A DNA stretch of 64,000 nucleotides, taken from Pedobacter sp. Hv1. GTDB lineage: Bacteria; Bacteroidota; Bacteroidia; Sphingobacteriales; Sphingobacteriaceae. The position numbers and the translations under genes are program-made. The stretch lies in contig NZ_LLWP01000007.1 of the NCBI RefSeq assembly GCF_001412215.1, positions 18,593 through 82,592 on the forward strand, read 5' to 3'. Shown piece by piece: positions 8,417 to 17,082 of this stretch (positions within the stretch are counted from its first letter, which is position 1; each line of letters starts with the position of its first letter). The notes beneath the pieces are model-generated. The model was not told the origin of the DNA. It made no database searches and saw nothing but the letters and a program-made list of their open reading frames with translations.

Positions 8417-8881
8417 ATGAGAAAAGTATTTCTATGTATCGGACTTAGTCTTTTGTTTCTGAATGTAAATGCTCAAGTAGATGAAACTAACAATGATTGG
8501 TTGGCGATTAAAAAAACGTTAAACCTTTACATTGATGGGCAGGCCACGGGCGACTCGGCCATGGTAGCGCAAGCCTTTCACGACTCTTGGCAACTGAAAG
8601 GTTTTAGCGATGGCGAATTTAGGATCATACCCAAATCAAAGTACTTGGTAGGTTATAAAAAACGTGATAGCAAACCCAACAATTGGTCGGCCCGTACCGT
8701 ATTTATCGACATTTCAAACAATGCGGCTGTGGCAAAAGTTGAAATCAGTACGGCAAAATTATTGTTTACCGACTACTTCAATCTCCTGAAAACGAATCAG
8801 GGTTGGCTGATTGTAGATAAAATTTCAAGCCGTATTCCACATAAAACGGTCGAAGTACCAGTAGCCAAATCAAAGGAATAA
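8417..8881 (+). CDS. Secreted NTF2-like (lumazine-binding-like) protein
   Basis: A signal peptide (ending VNAQ, about residue 20) precedes a single alpha+beta cone domain. An N-terminal helix (DWLAIKKTLNLYIDGQATGDSAMVAQAF) leads to strands ending in FTDYFNLLKTNQGWLIVDKI, the usual close of NTF2/SnoaL-like and 'putative lumazine-binding' proteins. Such domains bind small ligands or act as small hydrolases or isomerases; the ligand is unknown. The same domain forms the C-terminus of the next gene (FTDYFLLLKYKGTWKIVHKS), so a duplication joined to a DJ-1 domain is likely. The two genes are 36 bp apart and probably co-transcribed. Confidence 0.75.
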   Translation: MRKVFLCIGLSLLFLNVNAQVDETNNDWLAIKKTLNLYIDGQATGDSAMVAQAFHDSWQLKGFSDGEFRIIPKSKYLVGYKKRDSKPNNWSARTVFIDISNNAAVAKVEISTAKLLFTDYFNLLKTNQGWLIVDKISSRIPHKTVEVPVAKSKE

Positions 8882-8917
8882 TTCATTGTCTTCTTCTTAC
8901 CTCATCATTCTAATGAT

Positions 8918-10054
8918 ATGAATAAAATAATCATTTTATTACTTGTTTTAATTGGCTTACACCCAATAAGTAGCTCTGCACAACAAAAAATCCTATTTGT
9001 TACCTCAAATCAGAGCTTTTATGGAAATACAAAAATAAGTACATCGAACCACTTTGAAGAAATTGTGGTTCCCTATCACCTATTTACAAAAGCTGGCTAC
9101 GTGGTCGATTTCATCAGCCCAAAGGGAGGAGCAATTCCTATTGGCTACATTAACGCGTCAGACAGTCTTCAAAAAAAGTATTTGTACGATGGTTGGTTTA
9201 TGGACAAATTGGAACATACCCACAAACCAAGTGAAATTAATCCTGCCAACTATTCAACCATTTTTTATAGTGGTGGTGGTGCGGCCATGTATGGTGTGGC
9301 AGAGGATGTAACCATCCAAAAAATTGCCAGAGAAATTTACAACAAAAATGGGGTAGTTTCAGCCATATGTCATGGCACAGCCGGATTGGCTTTTTTAAAA
9401 GATGAAAATGGCAATTCTTTATATAAAAGCAGAAAACTGACAGGTTATCCAGACAAATTTGAGAATAAAGAGATGGAATATTACAAAACATTTCCATTTG
9501 CAATAGATAAGGCAATTCAAAACAATGATGGAAACTTTGTGCATTCAGACAAGGGCGGAGATAGCTTTTATATTGTTGATGGCCGCTTTGTAACTGGACA
9601 AGACCCTTCTTCTGCCTCCAAAATGACCAATGCAATTATTACCATTTTAAATACCAATGCTAAGGGTACGAATAAGGCACCTGTAAAAACTGAATTAGAT
9701 GAAGTTACAGCGGTATTGCTTGATTACATTGAAGGTACAGCAAATGGACAACCCGAAAGACTGCGCAAGGCCTTTCATCCTAATTTCAATCTGTACACGG
9801 TTGCAAAAGATACCTTATGGACTCGTTCTGGTGAACAATACATTGCTAACATCAAAGTTGGCGAAAAGTCCAACAGAATTGGGCGGATCATTTCCATTGA
9901 TATTGAAAAAGACGCAGCAATTGCGAAAGCAGAAATTGTAGTTCCCAATTCTCGAATTTTCACAGACTACTTTCTACTCCTTAAATACAAAGGCACTTGG
10001 AAAATTGTACACAAAAGTTATAGTTGGCGAGAATTATCAAAAGACAGCCGTTAG
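8918..10054 (+). CDS. Secreted DJ-1/PfpI-family protein fused to an NTF2-like domain
   Basis: After a signal peptide (about 1-21) comes a DJ-1/PfpI class I glutamine-amidotransferase-like domain (about 25-245). It has GGGAAMYG near the oxyanion region and the nucleophile elbow AICHGTAG; the Cys is present. Length and inserts are closest to the Hsp31-like branch (glyoxalase III / deglycase / chaperone). The C-terminal ~115 residues form an NTF2-like domain homologous to the whole preceding protein. Export of a DJ-1 domain suggests a periplasmic stress or repair role, but substrate is unknown. A strong terminator lies downstream. Confidence 0.8.
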   Translation: MNKIIILLLVLIGLHPISSSAQQKILFVTSNQSFYGNTKISTSNHFEEIVVPYHLFTKAGYVVDFISPKGGAIPIGYINASDSLQKKYLYDGWFMDKLEHTHKPSEINPANYSTIFYSGGGAAMYGVAEDVTIQKIAREIYNKNGVVSAICHGTAGLAFLKDENGNSLYKSRKLTGYPDKFENKEMEYYKTFPFAIDKAIQNNDGNFVHSDKGGDSFYIVDGRFVTGQDPSSASKMTNAIITILNTNAKGTNKAPVKTELDEVTAVLLDYIEGTANGQPERLRKAFHPNFNLYTVAKDTLWTRSGEQYIANIKVGEKSNRIGRIISIDIEKDAAIAKAEIVVPNSRIFTDYFLLLKYKGTWKIVHKSYSWRELSKDSR

Positions 10055-10111
10055 CATTGCTCTTTCCTTAGTATTAGCCAATTTATATTTCAATTTAGTT
10101 TTTAGTAGATC

Positions 10112-10136
10112 AACTGGGCTGGCGAGCCCAGTTTTT
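10112..10136 (+). terminator. Rho-independent terminator
   Basis: ACTGGGCT and AGCCCAGT arms with a GGCG loop run into TTTTT. It ends the NTF2/DJ-1 pair. I see no other feature in the rest of the 10055-10398 gap. Confidence 0.85.
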
Positions 10137-10398
10137 CGTTGTTGATTTATCCATGCATTAATAAGATCAAGTTTAATTATATTTAGAAAATAGATTATCG
10201 GCCAATGGGTATAACTAAACCAATATTAACTTTCGTTTTTCTATCTCTTATGCTCCGCATTACTTTTTTGCAAAATATAGCTACTGTATCCTACTATTTT
10301 TGAATAGTTTGATAAATATCATATCAAGTTTTTTACCTTAGAGGAGTACTATATAAAATGGTATGTGACATTCAGCTACGTTGAGCATTACTTTCTTA

Positions 10399-11178
10399 AT
10401 GGAAAAAAATTATACTTACATACGCAAAATATTACCTGAAAAATTTGAAGACCAGTTTGTGGCCTTCCTAGATGTGATGGGTTTTAGCAATCTTGTCTCT
10501 CAAAATAACCTAGAGCAACTTGATCGTTACTTTTATTATGTGAATGAAATTCTAAGAAAGCTCAAGGAAACTAATTCCAAGATCGATTTCATTTCAATTA
10601 GCGACTCTATAATCATAGTAGCCCCCACAGGAATAAATGGATTAAAACAAATCATAAGAACGATTAAGGAAATCCAAATCACGCTGCTAAAGAAAAGAAT
10701 TCTACTTAGAGGTGCGCTTTCTTTCGGCCCTGTATTTTTTGATAACCAGAACAATATACTTGTTGGAAAAGGATATATAAAAGCTTATAAGCTCGAAAGC
10801 CAAGCAATTTATCCCAGAGTAATTATCGATCCCTATATCATTTCATTAAATAATCAAGACAGAACTGATTTTATCAAAACCTATAATAACGATGACGCTT
10901 TAATTTACAAAAACAGTTCTTCCTCACTTATCAAAGATGATGCTGTATTTATAAACTATGCTGAAATCTTATATGAAGACAATAAAATTCATAAAACAGT
11001 TTCATCTGTTTATGAAATGATAAAAAGTAATTTATATGCTGATCAAAGTATTTTTGAAAAATACATCTGGATCAAAAATTACTACTTAGAAAGTCTTCAA
11101 AAGACAAATACCACTTCATTGCATCCAAGTACCAAAAGGGCAATTGAAGATTGGATTGTAAAATTTGATAGATTGTAA
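10399..11178 (+). CDS. Class III nucleotide-cyclase-like domain protein (divergent)
   Basis: A soluble 259-residue protein; the ATG at 10399 is preferred over an in-frame TTG at 10381. It has a cyclase homology domain signature: FVAFLDVMGF with D25, and SISDSIII with D69. The 44-residue spacing equals that of the two metal-binding aspartates of class III adenylyl/guanylyl cyclases. RGALSFGPV matches the 'R.G...G.V' strand, and GKGYIKAYKLESQA aligns with the GxxVNxAxRLExxA helix. There the transition-state Asn is Ile and the Arg is Lys, so ordinary cAMP/cGMP synthesis is doubtful. The C-terminal ~90 residues are unassigned. It stands alone, convergent with the next cluster. It may be a degenerate cyclase, a binding domain or an enzyme of altered specificity. 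Confidence 0.6.
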   Translation: MEKNYTYIRKILPEKFEDQFVAFLDVMGFSNLVSQNNLEQLDRYFYYVNEILRKLKETNSKIDFISISDSIIIVAPTGINGLKQIIRTIKEIQITLLKKRILLRGALSFGPVFFDNQNNILVGKGYIKAYKLESQAIYPRVIIDPYIISLNNQDRTDFIKTYNNDDALIYKNSSSSLIKDDAVFINYAEILYEDNKIHKTVSSVYEMIKSNLYADQSIFEKYIWIKNYYLESLQKTNTTSLHPSTKRAIEDWIVKFDRL

Positions 11179-11323
11179 GCATATACCAATCACAGCTTAT
11201 CCTTCATTTTATAATTTATTTTATCAAAAATACCTCATTAACAGGGTACATCTACCTTGTAAAAGATAGAAAGCAAATCGGTTTTCCCATTGTAATCAGG
11301 CCTGAAATAGCTTTGATAAACAT

Positions 11324-12037
11324 CTAGATGTACATTTTATTTTTGAGTGGGCTTTGGTTGTTAGTCAATAAATCATTTGCAATCTGTACCATCCCATTAT
11401 TATTGCCTCCACCCCAAACTGCCCTTCCAAAAATATAACTCGTTGTATATTCTTTCCATGTGCTACAATATTTTTTCAATTCCTTGTGCGATTTTGCTAA
11501 ATATGCTATTAATTCCTTTTCGGAAATATAACCTAATTCGTAGCAGCAGCGTGCTAAAAACACAGCTCTTCCATAATTCCAACCGCTATCTTTTGTCTTT
11601 TTTATTTGAAGATAATCTGTGATGATTTTCTCCTCAATCAATTCAGGGACAATATTCCTTAATTTTCTGAATAGGTTTAAATAATCATCAAAAACGCCGT
11701 CTTCATTTGATAGATTTGATCTTAAAATATCAGCGTAGTTTTCCGAATTTTCAAATGCTTTAAATACAATGTCAAGATTTTCATCTTGATTTCTGTCGTG
11801 CAAACTTTGGAGAACTTCTATTGCCTGATTTTGGTCTGATATTTCCCAATATGTTTCAACTAACTTTGTAATATTTGATTTGTTTAAACCTGTTTCATAA
11901 GAATTCAGGTATGCCGACTGTTGTTCGGCATACATTGAACCTACAAGCAAATGATCTAACAAATAACCATCTACAGCATTCTTATCATTTAATCGTATGC
12001 TTCTAAATGAATTTAAAAATTTTGAAAAAAATGTCAT
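11324..12037 (-). CDS. DUF1266-domain protein
   Basis: A 237-residue soluble protein. The C-terminal half carries what I recognise as a DUF1266 pattern: WNYGRAVFLARCCYELGYISEKE, then CSTWKEYTTSYIFGRAVWGGG. The N-terminal half is helical and not recognised. DUF1266 proteins have no established biochemical role. It is the last of three minus-strand genes with gaps of 6 and 19 bp, so it is probably made together with two membrane-anchored proteins of unknown function. Confidence 0.6.
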   Translation of the reverse strand: MTFFSKFLNSFRSIRLNDKNAVDGYLLDHLLVGSMYAEQQSAYLNSYETGLNKSNITKLVETYWEISDQNQAIEVLQSLHDRNQDENLDIVFKAFENSENYADILRSNLSNEDGVFDDYLNLFRKLRNIVPELIEEKIITDYLQIKKTKDSGWNYGRAVFLARCCYELGYISEKELIAYLAKSHKELKKYCSTWKEYTTSYIFGRAVWGGGNNNGMVQIANDLLTNNQSPLKNKMYI

Positions 12038-12043
12038 GTTATA

Positions 12044-12742
12044 TTAAGACATTTTTAGGTTAGGAAATTTATCCTGCAAAATTTTCACAAATTTTTCGCC
12101 AACTACCTGATATTTTGCTCTTGTTTCTAATTGCTTTTTTAGGTTAAGCAGATCTTCAGGATCAACCATATAATTAAGTCTATCGTGAATTTCAAGAGCT
12201 AACGAACTTCCGTCAATATCAAAAGTGATAACATGTGTTTTTGGTAAATATTCTTCTGATGATTTTGAATAAACACCCAATTGCGATTTCAGAAGGCCCC
12301 CATATTGAAGCGTAGCTTTTTCGATTCTAAAATTATCAAATACAATGTGTTCATCTAATTTGCCAACTGTATCAGTGCTAAAAAAATGCAAATCGCTTCC
12401 ACTTAAAATCCAGAAACAATCTGTTTCAATTCGTTTAAGTTTTATACCAATTGCGGATAATGCTATATTTTTTATGCCATCAGTTACAAGCTCTTGTATT
12501 TTATGAGTTGTTGACTGGGGAACAGATGCCGAAGTAAAAGCGTCAATTGGTTTACCTTTCATCCATGCTGTTAGTTTTGAAAAATCCTGAGCTAAAAGTT
12601 CTCGTTTATATTGGTCATATTTAGTTCTTTCAGAATCTAAATCAATTTCTGATTTTGCTGTTTTGTGTTTTTTATTCATGATCATCATGAAAACTACACC
12701 TACAATTATCAATACAACTGGAATTAAAAATAATGGGTTCAT
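12044..12742 (-). CDS. Uncharacterised membrane-anchored protein
   Basis: Not recognised. The first ~20 residues form a transmembrane helix (PLFLIPVVLIIVGVVFMMIM) followed by KHK, placing the remaining ~210 residues in the cytoplasm. That part is mixed alpha/beta with strands such as FWILSGSDLHFFST and KTHVITFDIDGSSLALEI, suggesting a PH-like or related beta-barrel fold by eye only. It lies 19 bp after the upstream gene and 6 bp before the DUF1266 gene, so the three form one operon. Confidence 0.5.
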   Translation of the reverse strand: MNPLFLIPVVLIIVGVVFMMIMNKKHKTAKSEIDLDSERTKYDQYKRELLAQDFSKLTAWMKGKPIDAFTSASVPQSTTHKIQELVTDGIKNIALSAIGIKLKRIETDCFWILSGSDLHFFSTDTVGKLDEHIVFDNFRIEKATLQYGGLLKSQLGVYSKSSEEYLPKTHVITFDIDGSSLALEIHDRLNYMVDPEDLLNLKKQLETRAKYQVVGEKFVKILQDKFPNLKMS

Positions 12743-12761
12743 TCTTTTTCGGTTTAAGTGT

Positions 12762-13220
12762 TTAAATATTTATTGGATTTACTTTTTTAGTGTTGTCTTT
12801 AGAAAAAATTCCGTAGAGGATTAGTCCGATGATCAATAGCACTATAAGCTTTCCTCCATATTTTGTGTAAAGCCCAAGTTGCAGAAGACTTTCTTTATTC
12901 AATTTATTCTCATTCACAATCTGATCAAGCTGTGCATTGGTTAATTCGAAATATTCATCACTTTCTTTTTTTGCCAAAACCAATTTTGGGTCTTGTGTTA
13001 TCCAAACTGGAATAACCCAGGCAATATTATATTCTTGATGCATTCTTGCTAAATCCAGGTATTCCTTGGAGCCTATACTTACCGCATACTTTTCTGTGTT
13101 TGGGAGATCGGCTACAATCTCTATTTTGTCAATCTTGCCAAACGGAATTTTTGGCTTTGCTGATACAGCATTTGCTGCCAACATTGAAACAAAAGACAAT
13201 AGGAGATTTTTTTTTACCAT
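12762..13220 (-). CDS. Uncharacterised secreted protein with C-terminal membrane anchor
   Basis: The ATG at 13220 is chosen because it starts a signal peptide (MVKKNLLLSFVSMLAANAVSA); the frame from 13292 adds a charged 24-residue tail. The ~100-residue exported region (KIDKIEIVADLPNTEKYAV, then EYNIAWVIPVWITQDPKLVLA) has no recognised domain. A second hydrophobic helix near the C-terminus (LIVLLIIGLILYGIF) with a short basic tail anchors it. First gene of the three-gene cluster; function unknown. Confidence 0.5.
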   Translation of the reverse strand: MVKKNLLLSFVSMLAANAVSAKPKIPFGKIDKIEIVADLPNTEKYAVSIGSKEYLDLARMHQEYNIAWVIPVWITQDPKLVLAKKESDEYFELTNAQLDQIVNENKLNKESLLQLGLYTKYGGKLIVLLIIGLILYGIFSKDNTKKVNPINI

Positions 13221-13375
13221 TTTTCTGTGTTTGATTTTCGCTCGTGTAAGCTCCTGGAAAACAATTTTCGAATTTTGATTTGCCCAACTCACTTAAAAAT
13301 CTGCGACAAACATAAGAAGGAAGTCGGCCCTCTACGACCGAATAAAAATACTCGTACGCATTTGTTTCAAAAAAC

Positions 13376-13418
13376 AAGTACGAATAGTTACAAAGAGAAG
13401 TACGAATAATCACAAAAC
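13376..13418. repeat. Two 22-bp-spaced direct repeats, possible regulator site
   Basis: AAGTACGAATAGTTACAAAG (from 13376) and AAGTACGAATAATCACAAAA (from 13398) are direct repeats exactly 22 bp apart, about two helical turns, upstream of the three-gene cluster. Paired direct repeats of about 21 bp are the usual binding layout for AraC-family dimers, and the remnant of such a gene is next door; the link is inference. Confidence 0.45.
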
Positions 13419-13424
13419 ATTGTT

Positions 13425-13651
13425 TTACAGTTGTTTGCTGTAAATGGTAGGCGTGCTGCCGCTGTGCTTTTTAAAAGCTGTGTTAAAAGAAGATTTTGAA
13501 TTAAAACCTACTTCATATAGAATTTTCAGGAGCGTTACCTTGCTTTTTGTAGCACCTTTTAAAATATCCATTGCACTTTCAATACGATAGGCATTTACAA
13601 AATCATAAAAATGCTGTCTTAACTGATGATTGATTAGGAGAGATCAGTCTC
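13425..13651 (-). pseudogene. C-terminal remnant of an AraC-family regulator
   Basis: An open frame without a start codon ends at a TAA (13425-13427). It encodes about 70 residues matching the second half of a Bacteroidota AraC HTH domain: QHFYDFVNAYRIESAMDIL, then LKILYEVGFNSKSSFNTAFKK and HSGSTPTIY. The first HTH half and the whole sensor domain are absent, and upstream the frame runs into a TGA. No other piece is found before the GNAT gene 14 bp further on, so the 5' part was deleted, probably when the acetyltransferase region was joined here. Confidence 0.75.
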
Positions 13652-13664
13652 GACTTTCCCTTAC

Positions 13665-14186
13665 TTACTTGTCTAGTACCTTTTCCATCTCGATCAGGCT
13701 AATAGCTGGCACTTTGGGATCACCGAACCTACCCTCGATCTGCTCAAAGGCAATAGCTCCTCCAGTTGCAACATAGCCATGGCGCTTGTACCAGTCAATT
13801 AGCTCAATGCGGGTACTGATCACAGAAATGATAATCTTGCCACATTGATTTTCAAGGGCAAACCTTTCTGCTGCACTTAATAGGGATTTTCCGATACCAA
13901 GCCCTTGGGAAACAGGTGACACGGCAAACATTCCTAGGTAAAGGCCATGCGGTTTTACTTCCAAACATACCGTACCCAGAATCCTACCATCCGAATCCGT
14001 ACATTTAAGGATCGTTGCTTCTGATCTAGTCAACAGGGCCTCAAGCGTATGTTCATCTATCCGGATGCCATCAAGGATTTCAGCCTCTGTTGTCCAGCCT
14101 TTTTTCGATTCCTCACCGCGATAGGCAGAATTCACCAGTTTGTTCAGTTCCTTTACGTCTTCAGGGGTAGCGCGGTTTATTGTCAT
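13665..14186 (-). CDS. GNAT-family N-acetyltransferase
   Basis: A 173-residue single-domain GNAT protein. The acetyl-CoA binding motif A is SPVSQGLGIGKSLLSAAERFA (QGLGIG pyrophosphate loop) after the strand GLYLGMFAV. Motif B follows near residues 140-160 (LIDWYKRHGYVATGG). The acceptor substrate cannot be told. A TATTTTTG promoter lies 16 bp upstream (14203-14210). The neighbour is an AraC fragment, so this may be a recombination junction. Confidence 0.85.
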   Translation of the reverse strand: MTINRATPEDVKELNKLVNSAYRGEESKKGWTTEAEILDGIRIDEHTLEALLTRSEATILKCTDSDGRILGTVCLEVKPHGLYLGMFAVSPVSQGLGIGKSLLSAAERFALENQCGKIIISVISTRIELIDWYKRHGYVATGGAIAFEQIEGRFGDPKVPAISLIEMEKVLDK

Positions 14187-14202
14187 AACATTAAGTAAAG
14201 CG

Positions 14203-14234
14203 CAAAAATAAGCAATCTATCCACTCAATAGCAA
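14203..14234 (-). promoter_or_regulatory. Bacteroidota-type promoter of the GNAT gene
   Basis: On the minus strand TATTTTTG (14203-14210) fits the -7 element TAnnTTTG, with a TTG (14232-14234) 21 bp upstream as -33 element. Confidence 0.5.
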
Positions 14235-14374
14235 TTTCACAATTAAGATAAATTTTTACTTCATAGATTCCACAGGTATGACTTCTATTTAAAGCTATTC
14301 AACATGAACTGGGTCATTGGCAATATTTGCTATATTGTGCTAATTATTTGAATTAAGCCAATGACATTAAATTA

Positions 14375-16915
14375 ATGAAGATGAAATCTCTTATAGCTGC
14401 CTTTATTGCGCTGCTGATCTGTACAGGTGCATTTGCACAAAAAATCGAAAAGGGCGTCTCCAAGGAGCTTGCTACCTTTCGCAGCGAGTTGATCAGCAAC
14501 ATTCAATACCGATTGGATTTTAATATCCCAGTAAACAAGGAGCAGGACATCGAGTCATTGCTCGAGCTTGAATTCGATCTCAGCAAGCTACCCCAGGTCT
14601 TACAATTAGATTTTAAAGAGGATAAAAGCAAGCTCAAAAGCTTATGGGTAAACGGGCAGCAAACACCCATTATTTTTGAAAATGAGCATATCTTGTTATT
14701 TGGCAAAAACCTTAAAAAGACAGCAAATCGTATTAAGATTGCTTTTATTGCAGGAAACGGATCGCTCAACAGAAATAAAGAATACCTGTATGCACTTTTT
14801 GTACCCGCAAATGCCCGGACAGCTTTCCCTTGCTTCGACCAGCCAGATCTAAAGGCCCGTTTTGAGTTGAGCCTTACCGTTCCCAAAGGCTGGAAGGTAC
14901 TTGCAAATGGTAAATTAAAGGATTCCCTTACACAAAACAGCACTGTCAGGTACCAGTTTACCAATTCAGATAAGATCTCTACTTACTTGTTCTCCTTCTG
15001 TAGCGGAAAATTTGATCAGGCAAAAAGAATGGGCAAGCAACCTATGGAGCTGCTTTATCGTGAAAACGATCCACAAAAAATAAGCCTAAGCGTAGATTCC
15101 ATCTTCAAATTACATACTGATGCCCTTGACTTTTTGACCAGTTGGACAGCCATCCCCTATCCTTTCCAAAAAATCGGATTTGCAGCGATCCCAGATTTCC
15201 AATTTGGGGGAATGGAACATCCCGGGGTGGTGTTATACAAGTCTTCTTCGCTATTTCTGGATGATGGCGCAATTAAAGATCAATACATTTCAAGGGCCAA
15301 TCTGATTTCTCATGAAACTGCGCACATGTGGTTTGGAGACCTTGTAACCATGAAATGGTTCAATGATGTATGGATGAAGGAAGTCTTTGCAAATTTTATG
15401 GCAGATAAAGTTGCTGAAAAAATGATGGGCGAACAGGCCTTTAACCTCAAATTTCTTCAGGACCATTTTCCAGCTGCTTATGGGGTAGACCGAACCCTTG
15501 GTGCCAATCCAATCAGGCAGAAGCTCAACAACCTGCAAGATGCCGGCTCTATGTACGGTAATATCATCTACCATAAAGCTCCAATTATGATGCGCCAATT
15601 AGAGGCCCTTATGGGACCGGTAGACTTTCAAAAAGGAATACGGGAATACCTGGCTAAATATGCCAATAAAAATGCAGACTGGCCAGAGTTGATCACCATT
15701 TTAGCTAGGCATACGACAGCCGATCTTTATGCATGGAACAAGGTTTGGGTTAATCTTCCAGGCAGGCCCATCTTCAGTTATGATGTAAAGTATCAAGGCA
15801 ATCGCATAAGCAATTTTAGCATTAGCCAGCGTCCAGAGCAGGGCGAACCTAGGCTCTGGCCCCAAGTATTTACCCTGAACCTGGTTTATCCCGGTCGCAC
15901 CACCACGGTAACGGTAAACATGAAAGACGCAAAGCTTGATCTACCAAGCTTAAATGGTACAGAAAAGCCACTCTATTACTTTTTTAATGCCAATGGAATG
16001 GGATATGGACTTTTCCCGGTAGATAACGCAATGCTCCAGGCCGTTAACCTGCTAGCTGAACCGGTAGAGCGGGCATCTGTATATATCAACCTTTATGAAA
16101 ACACCCTTGCAGGCAAGTATCTGAAACCTCTCGAGGCCATAGATTTCTACGTTAAAATGCTAGGGCTTGAAAAGAACGAACTAAACTTGAAGCTCCTTAC
16201 CGGCTATCTGTCAAACCTTTATTGGAATTTTATTAAAGAGCAAGACAGGAATGCAATTCATCAGGAACTAGAAAAATCGATATGGAATATGATGGGCCAG
16301 CAACAAGCAAATGGTAAAAAAATCTTATTCAATGCCTATCAGAACCTTTACTTAAGCAACCAGGCATCAGAGCGCATGGTAGCAATATGGGAAAAGAAAA
16401 CGCCACCTGAGGGGATAAAGCTTACTGAAGATGATTATATATCCCTAGCTGTTTCCATCGCATTAAGGGCAAACAGTCCAACAACTATTATAGCCCAACA
16501 AATTGAAAGAACGCTAAATAACGACCGTAAGGAGCGACTTGCCTTCCTGGCACCATCATTAGCTACTGACCCGGCCGAAAGAGCAGCCTTTTTTTATAGC
16601 CTACGGGAGAAAGCGAACCGTAAAAAAGAGGCTTGGGTAACCGCTGGTCTCTCCTACTTACACCATCCATTACGCCAGCGCCAATCGCAGGCCTACCTTG
16701 AAGAAAGTCTGCTATTGCTAGAGCAGATTAAGCAGACTGGTGATATCTTCTTTCCGCAAAGCTGGCTTGCTGCTGTTTTTGGCTCCTATCAGTCTGAATA
16801 CGCCTATCAGGTTGTCCAAAATTTCTTAAAGACGCATCCAAACTATAATCCCATGTTAAAAGACAAGATCTTGCAGGCAACAGACAACCTTCGCAGGGCT
16901 CAAAAGTTAAACTAG
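14375..16915 (+). CDS. Secreted M1-family zinc aminopeptidase
   Basis: An 846-residue exported protein (signal peptide about 1-21, ending AFAQ). The catalytic centre is HETAH-X18-E: H313, E314, H317 and E336 (in WMKEVF), which bind zinc and activate water. The substrate N-terminus motif is GGMEHPG, a variant of GAMEN, about 30 residues earlier. The N-terminal beta domain includes ARTAFPCFDQPDLKARFEL, a standard M1 feature. The C-terminal ~400 residues are the helical arch. It would release N-terminal amino acids from peptides in the periplasm. The gene is monocistronic; a weak hairpin follows at 16987-17033. Confidence 0.92.
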   Translation: MKMKSLIAAFIALLICTGAFAQKIEKGVSKELATFRSELISNIQYRLDFNIPVNKEQDIESLLELEFDLSKLPQVLQLDFKEDKSKLKSLWVNGQQTPIIFENEHILLFGKNLKKTANRIKIAFIAGNGSLNRNKEYLYALFVPANARTAFPCFDQPDLKARFELSLTVPKGWKVLANGKLKDSLTQNSTVRYQFTNSDKISTYLFSFCSGKFDQAKRMGKQPMELLYRENDPQKISLSVDSIFKLHTDALDFLTSWTAIPYPFQKIGFAAIPDFQFGGMEHPGVVLYKSSSLFLDDGAIKDQYISRANLISHETAHMWFGDLVTMKWFNDVWMKEVFANFMADKVAEKMMGEQAFNLKFLQDHFPAAYGVDRTLGANPIRQKLNNLQDAGSMYGNIIYHKAPIMMRQLEALMGPVDFQKGIREYLAKYANKNADWPELITILARHTTADLYAWNKVWVNLPGRPIFSYDVKYQGNRISNFSISQRPEQGEPRLWPQVFTLNLVYPGRTTTVTVNMKDAKLDLPSLNGTEKPLYYFFNANGMGYGLFPVDNAMLQAVNLLAEPVERASVYINLYENTLAGKYLKPLEAIDFYVKMLGLEKNELNLKLLTGYLSNLYWNFIKEQDRNAIHQELEKSIWNMMGQQQANGKKILFNAYQNLYLSNQASERMVAIWEKKTPPEGIKLTEDDYISLAVSIALRANSPTTIIAQQIERTLNNDRKERLAFLAPSLATDPAERAAFFYSLREKANRKKEAWVTAGLSYLHHPLRQRQSQAYLEESLLLLEQIKQTGDIFFPQSWLAAVFGSYQSEYAYQVVQNFLKTHPNYNPMLKDKILQATDNLRRAQKLN

Positions 16916-16986
16916 GAGACAAAAAGATGCAGACAAAAAGAGAAAGGGTTTAATGAAATTGCAGAAACCTTACAAAAGCATGGTGT

Positions 16987-17033
16987 CAAGGGTTATTCAT
17001 AGCTTTCATTTGGCTCAAAAGACCCTTGTTTTT
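16987..17033 (+). terminator. Possible terminator after the aminopeptidase
   Basis: CAAGGGT (16987-16993) and ACCCTTG (17022-17028) can pair across a 28-nt loop and are followed by TTTTT. The long loop makes it a weak candidate. Confidence 0.35.
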
Positions 17034-17070
17034 GTCAAGAGCGACCCTCACCATTTTTGACCACATCACT

Positions 17071-17078
17071 TAAATTTG
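17071..17078 (+). promoter_or_regulatory. -7 element directly before the DHFR-like gene
   Basis: TAAATTTG matches TAnnTTTG and ends only 4 bp before the ATG at 17083, implying a leaderless or nearly leaderless mRNA. No clear -33 TTG is seen at the usual spacing. Confidence 0.45.
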
Positions 17079-17082
17079 TAGA

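Noticed and set aside
10399..13220. Complete Pycsar or CBASS defence operon
   Set aside because: The cyclase-like gene has no co-directional effector; the membrane proteins nearby are on the opposite strand, in a separate convergent operon.
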